A DNA stretch of 64,000 bases, from assembly GCA_029974015.1 (NCBI GenBank), contig JARKUF010000014.1:64217-128216 (forward strand), in the 5' to 3' direction. How positions within the stretch are numbered: the stretch's first letter is position 1; every line of letters starts with the position of its first letter. This DNA is from Spirochaetota bacterium (GTDB lineage: Bacteria; Spirochaetota; UBA4802; JAGODF01). A program made the translations under genes and the position numbers. Below, piece by piece: positions 60,627 to 64,000 of this stretch. Under the pieces are notes generated by a model that was not told the origin of the DNA, made no database searches, and worked only from the letters and a program-made list of their open reading frames with translations.

Positions 60627-61399
60627 AAAAAATCCTCATTCTGAGCATAATCCTCGCCGGAAGCGCCCTCTACGGGTATGACTGGTCACAGGATGGCATC
60701 TTCGTGGTAGAAAAGGCGGAAGCCGACGGAAAGACGGAGCTCACGCTGAAGGACGACAGGGAAAATATTTTTTCACTGTCGTATATGACAGAACCCGGGG
60801 ATGAAATTCTAAAGAGCGTGGTAAAGCTCAAAGGGGATTTTTACGGCTGGAAAACCATGAAGGTAGATTCCCTGAAATTCATGTACGAACAGGGAGGACT
60901 TGAAGTTTCCCTCATTCCTAAATCCTTCGAATGTGACGGCAAAGACCTGAACAAGTATCTCCCCTCGGGAATGCAGTTCACTTTCTCATACCTGCTCCAG
61001 TACAACTTTCGAATCACAGTAAACAGGCTTTTCATACGCATTGCAGGCGATTTTGAAACCGAAGAGCGGGTCTGCAAAAAAATCATGGATGCTGTAGAAA
61101 ACCCCGGAGAATATGTTAAAAAGCGCGATCCTGAATACCTCTTGACCAGGATAGAACAGCTTGAGGAAAGGACCGAGAAGCTCCGCACGGCCATGCTGAT
61201 GCTCCACAACGCGGGGTTCTTTTCAAGCCCCAGGCCAATTGGTAAAAACCTCATTGAGCGGGTGGTTAATTTACGTATCGAAGATCCCGCCATATCAAGG
61301 GAGAAGATCGCCGAGACCCTGGAGAAGGAGAATGTGAAGGCATCTAGCCGGGAAATTAACCTGATCCTGAACGTCTTCTTCAACGATTTTAAAGACTGA
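60623..61399 (+). CDS. secreted hypothetical protein
   Basis: Signal peptide MKKILILSIILAGSALYGYD; overlaps preceding gene by 4 nt. Confidence 0.6.
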   Translation: MKKILILSIILAGSALYGYDWSQDGIFVVEKAEADGKTELTLKDDRENIFSLSYMTEPGDEILKSVVKLKGDFYGWKTMKVDSLKFMYEQGGLEVSLIPKSFECDGKDLNKYLPSGMQFTFSYLLQYNFRITVNRLFIRIAGDFETEERVCKKIMDAVENPGEYVKKRDPEYLLTRIEQLEERTEKLRTAMLMLHNAGFFSSPRPIGKNLIERVVNLRIEDPAISREKIAETLEKENVKASSREINLILNVFFNDFKD

Positions 61400-61401
61400 A
61401 A

Positions 61402-61746
61402 TTACGGCCTCTCTCCTTCGTTTTCTTCATCCGGCTCATCCATGAACTCGGAATGGATCCTCACGAAGAGGTCGTACATGTTGTCGGTTTCGAAGCTGTA
61501 CAGGGGAAGCACCCTGCCGTCACGGAAGGTAATTATCACCCCCTTCTCGTTGTCGATGCTCGCTGTGAACCCTTCCAGGATTGAACCGTTCCCCTCGGTG
61601 ATGTCTTGTATTTCAACTTTGTTTTTACCAACTTCCCCGTAGTCTGTCAGGCTATCGTATGTGGCCCTGTCAATCTCGGACCTCACGAGTTCCATGAGGT
61701 AGGTTATGTTCTCAAGCTTTTTAATGATGGAATCGTTCCGGTCCAC
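61402..61746 (-). CDS. hypothetical protein
   Basis: 114-aa ORF convergent with 60623..61399. Confidence 0.55.
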   Translation of the reverse strand: MDRNDSIIKKLENITYLMELVRSEIDRATYDSLTDYGEVGKNKVEIQDITEGNGSILEGFTASIDNEKGVIITFRDGRVLPLYSFETDNMYDLFVRIHSEFMDEPDEENEGERP

Positions 61747-61764
61747 GGGAGGTTCTCCTGTTTA

Positions 61765-61892
61765 TTTACTGGGTACTTCAAAAAAACACGTTTAATAGTT
61801 CTCATTAACTTATAAGTGATAATGAACTTGGGACTTAGGTTTTTTCGCCCGCTTTCGACAGGCGGAAAATATCAATCATTAACCAATTATAG
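61765..61892. repeat. dispersed intergenic repeat copy (degenerate)
   Basis: GGGACTTAGGTTTTTTCGCCCGCTTTCGACAGGCGGAAAAT, AT-rich flank. Confidence 0.65.
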
Positions 61893-61900
61893 AAAAATGC

Positions 61901-62440
61901 CTATTTATATACATATGCTTTAATCGTATTTATAGCTAAAGTTTGACCTCCCAAGGCCAAAGTGTTAGTTGGACTAGATGCTGTTATCGTTACAATGTTA
62001 TTGGCATCTATTTCACTAAAATTCAGAGTTATACTATTATCACTATCATCTATTTCATTATAGCTTGTAGCACCGCTTTTTGCTTTAACAATGAATCCAT
62101 TAATTCCCTTTGTTAATGTGATTGTCGTTTCAGTTGGGATAGTTGATGATTCGTAATATAATTTGAGATTAAACCCAGAGGAATCTCCCGGTTTACCATC
62201 AGTATCCAAAGATAATCCAATGTAATTAACCGTTCCAGCTTTTCCTTTAAATAATACGGCATAGAAATTAGCGCCAGTGTAATTGGAACCGGCAAAGTCG
62301 ACATCGAACTCCTGGTTAAATGTCGTTGGTGTTAAACTCCCGGGCTTGAGTTTGTAATCGGCGTCTCTGCTGGTGCTCTCTCCCCCACCACAGGAGAGCG
62401 ATACTATTAAGAATCCCGCCACGGTAAGAATTTTTTTCAT
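61901..62440 (-). CDS. hypothetical lipoprotein
   Basis: MKKILTVAGFLIVSLSCGGGES lipobox. Confidence 0.65.
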   Translation of the reverse strand: MKKILTVAGFLIVSLSCGGGESTSRDADYKLKPGSLTPTTFNQEFDVDFAGSNYTGANFYAVLFKGKAGTVNYIGLSLDTDGKPGDSSGFNLKLYYESSTIPTETTITLTKGINGFIVKAKSGATSYNEIDDSDNSITLNFSEIDANNIVTITASSPTNTLALGGQTLAINTIKAYVYK

Positions 62441-62533
62441 CCGATTTCCCCGTATACTACGTAGTATTGCAACAATTCCAATACTACTTTCAATCCTAAA
62501 CGAGATTATTGTCAATTGATTTATGGCAAGTAT

Positions 62534-62582
62534 AATAATCATGTTCCCCGCCCGCCGAAGGCGGGCGGGGAACATGATTATT
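62534..62582. repeat. 49-nt perfect palindrome (23-bp arms, GAA loop), member of the GC-hairpin family
   Basis: AATAATCATGTTCCCCGCCCGCC GAA GGCGGGCGGGGAACATGATTATT. Confidence 0.95.
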
Positions 62583-62615
62583 GGCGGGGTAACTGTTTAT
62601 GTGACTAAGCTTGTG

Positions 62616-62768
62616 TTATTCCGCCCCTTCCCTGTTTTCTTCTTCGCGTTCACGGTCCAGTGAACAGGAATCCGACATTCAGGTAGGTATTCCCATTTTT
62701 GGGAGAATCCATCTGTTCAAGATAAACCAGAAGGAAAAAACCAGCAGTAGAAGTAGAAAGGAGTCCAT
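62616..62768 (-). CDS. candidate 50-aa membrane-anchored selenoprotein with in-frame TGA at 62679..62681
   Basis: MDSFLLLLLVFSFWFILNRWILPKMGIPT-U-MSDSCSLDREREEENREGAE; SD GGGAGG; stop TAA; 6-bp hairpin downstream of the TGA. Confidence 0.65.
62648..62665 (-). promoter_or_regulatory. putative bSECIS hairpin of small membrane selenoprotein
   Basis: Minus strand GUUCAC-UGGACC-GUGAAC; apical loop begins 19 nt after UGA, G at loop position 2. Confidence 0.55.
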
Positions 62769-62778
62769 AGCGCCTCCC

Positions 62779-63081
62779 TCAGCACGAAAAGCCGGTATCG
62801 ATGAAAAAACCCGAACCGTATTTTCCTGTCTGATAATCTATCGTAATGGGCCTTCCCCGCTTTAGATACTGCGTGATTTCTCCGTCGAGAAGTACGTCAA
62901 TTTCGTTTTCCCTCACCAGCGTGTCTTTCGTGTTTTCCGACTCATCCAGAGCCAGCCCCAGACGGGGGCCTCCTCATCCAACACCGTGAAATACGAGCCT
63001 GAGGGCCGGTTTTGTAAATTCGCTCTCTTTCATTATCACGTCAAGCTGTTCTTTCGCCGCGTCCGAGATGTTGATCTGCAT
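62779..63081 (-). CDS. candidate HesB/IscA-like selenoprotein, in-frame TGA at 62974..62976
   Basis: MQINISDAAKEQLDVIMKESEFTKPALRLVFHGVG-U-GGPRLGLALDESENTKDTLVRENEIDVLLDGEITQYLKRGRPITIDYQTGKYGSGFFIDTGFSC; SD GGGAGG; homologous frame continues across TGA. Confidence 0.8.
62939..62953 (-). promoter_or_regulatory. putative bSECIS hairpin of HesB-like selenoprotein
   Basis: Minus strand GGCUC-UGGAU-GAGUC (one G-U pair), preceded by C-U and followed by G (bulged U possible); apical loop begins 25 nt after UGA. Confidence 0.5.
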
Positions 63082-63189
63082 TAAAATACCTCCCTGTTGA
63101 TATTGTAGACATTATTAAAATACTAAAATACTTTATATTTGTCAACTTATTTTTTAAAAATGCTGGTATTTGCACGGCCCCCGGGAATA

Positions 63190-64000
63190 TTACCTGTAGA
63201 CCGCTTCCAGAACGTCCTCGAAGTAATTGACGAACCTCGCGTCAAGGCCCTTTCGGATGTGGGCCGGAAGCTCATCATAATCTTTCTTGTTTTCCAGAGG
63301 AAAGATGATGGTCTTCACCTTCGCACGCTTCGCCGCCAGGGTCTTTTCCTTCACTCCGCCGATGGGGAGCACTTTTCCGGTGATGGTGAGCTCCCCGGTC
63401 ATGGCGACGTTCTTCTTCACTGCCTTCCCAGTTGCCAGGGAATAGAGCGACAGGGCCATGGTGATTCCCGCCGAGGGGCCGTCCTTGGGGGTGGCGCCGG
63501 CAGGGACATGGAGATGCACGTAATGCGTCTCGAAGAGGTCTTCCGGAAAACCGAATTCCCGGGACCGGGAGCTCACATAGGTGTAGGCGATTTCCGACGA
63601 TTCCTTCATGACGTCTCCTAACTGCCCCGTCTGTTTGAAGCCCCTGACCTTGGCGGGCTTCATGGTGGATTCTATGTAGAGGGTCACCCCGCCCATACTG
63701 GTCCATGCGAGGCCCAGGACCACGCCGGGGATTTTCTTCAAATATTGAGATTCGTCCTGGAAGCGGGGTTTCCCCAAGAATTCCTCCAGGTTCGCCGGAG
63801 TCACGGATACTGCTTTCGTGTCGCCCTCGGCATGGCGTCTCGTCGCCTTGCGCATGATCTTCCTGATGCTGTTTTCAAGGCTCCGTACACCCGCTTCCCT
63901 GGCATAGCCGTCTACGATTTTTTTAAGCGCCGGAGCAGTGACATTCAACATGCCCCTTTTAAATCCGTGCTCTTTTAGTTGTTTCGGGATTAGGTATTTC
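63190..64000 (-). CDS. lon: ATP-dependent protease Lon, C-terminal part (truncated by window end)
   Basis: Frame open to window edge (YLIPKQLKEHGFKRGMLNVT); catalytic PKDGPSAGITMALSL, LPIGGVKEKTLAAKRA. Confidence 0.95.
   Translation of the reverse strand, partial: KYLIPKQLKEHGFKRGMLNVTAPALKKIVDGYAREAGVRSLENSIRKIMRKATRRHAEGDTKAVSVTPANLEEFLGKPRFQDESQYLKKIPGVVLGLAWTSMGGVTLYIESTMKPAKVRGFKQTGQLGDVMKESSEIAYTYVSSRSREFGFPEDLFETHYVHLHVPAGATPKDGPSAGITMALSLYSLATGKAVKKNVAMTGELTITGKVLPIGGVKEKTLAAKRAKVKTIIFPLENKKDYDELPAHIRKGLDARFVNYFEDVLEAVYR

Noticed and set aside
62611-62865. Plus-strand 84-aa ORF over the selenoprotein pair
   Set aside because: Antisense to the two better-supported minus-strand genes; no SD and no recognisable domain.
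62955-62969. Perfect GCCCC-CGTCT-GGGGC hairpin right after the HesB-like TGA as the SECIS
   Set aside because: Apical loop is only 9 nt after the UGA, too close for a typical bSECIS; the GGCUC-UGGAU-GAGUC hairpin further downstream fits spacing and loop rules better.
1-64000. CRISPR arrays or prophage
   Set aside because: No regularly spaced direct repeats and no phage structural, integrase or Cas-like ORFs were seen.

Overview
The window is about 64 kb of gene-dense bacterial chromosome, most plausibly from a spirochaete (Leptospira-like flagellar gene set). Taxonomy is inferred, not proven. Most content is housekeeping or accessory genes: serA (partial), nif3, zupT, panE, parA, penicillin acylase, metE, MBL/cNMP proteins, an MCP, hrpB, queF, ssb, adk, nfeD/slipin, a class III cyclase and lon (partial). 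The flagellar genes flgG-flgA-flgH-flgI-flgJ and three tRNAs (His, Arg, Pro) are also present. The strongest hidden signal is at 62616..63081 on the minus strand. Two consecutive short genes absent from the supplied ORF track each contain an in-frame TGA that looks like selenocysteine. One is a HesB/IscA-like protein (…FHGVG-U-GGPRLGLALDE…). The other is a 50-aa membrane-anchored protein (…WILPKMGIPT-U-MSDSC…). Both TGAs are followed by a bSECIS-like hairpin with a shared UGGA apical loop start. Other notable points: (i) a 13-gene Mrp-Mbh type group 4 [NiFe] hydrogenase operon in Pyrococcus-like order with a convergent maturation protease; (ii) a truncated group II intron 5' fragment directly behind the tRNA-His terminator; (iii) a dispersed two-module palindromic intergenic repeat family; (iv) two sphingolipid-type enzymes (KDSR-like SDR and S1P-lyase-like PLP enzyme); (v) an overlooked 50-aa Cys-rich ORF.
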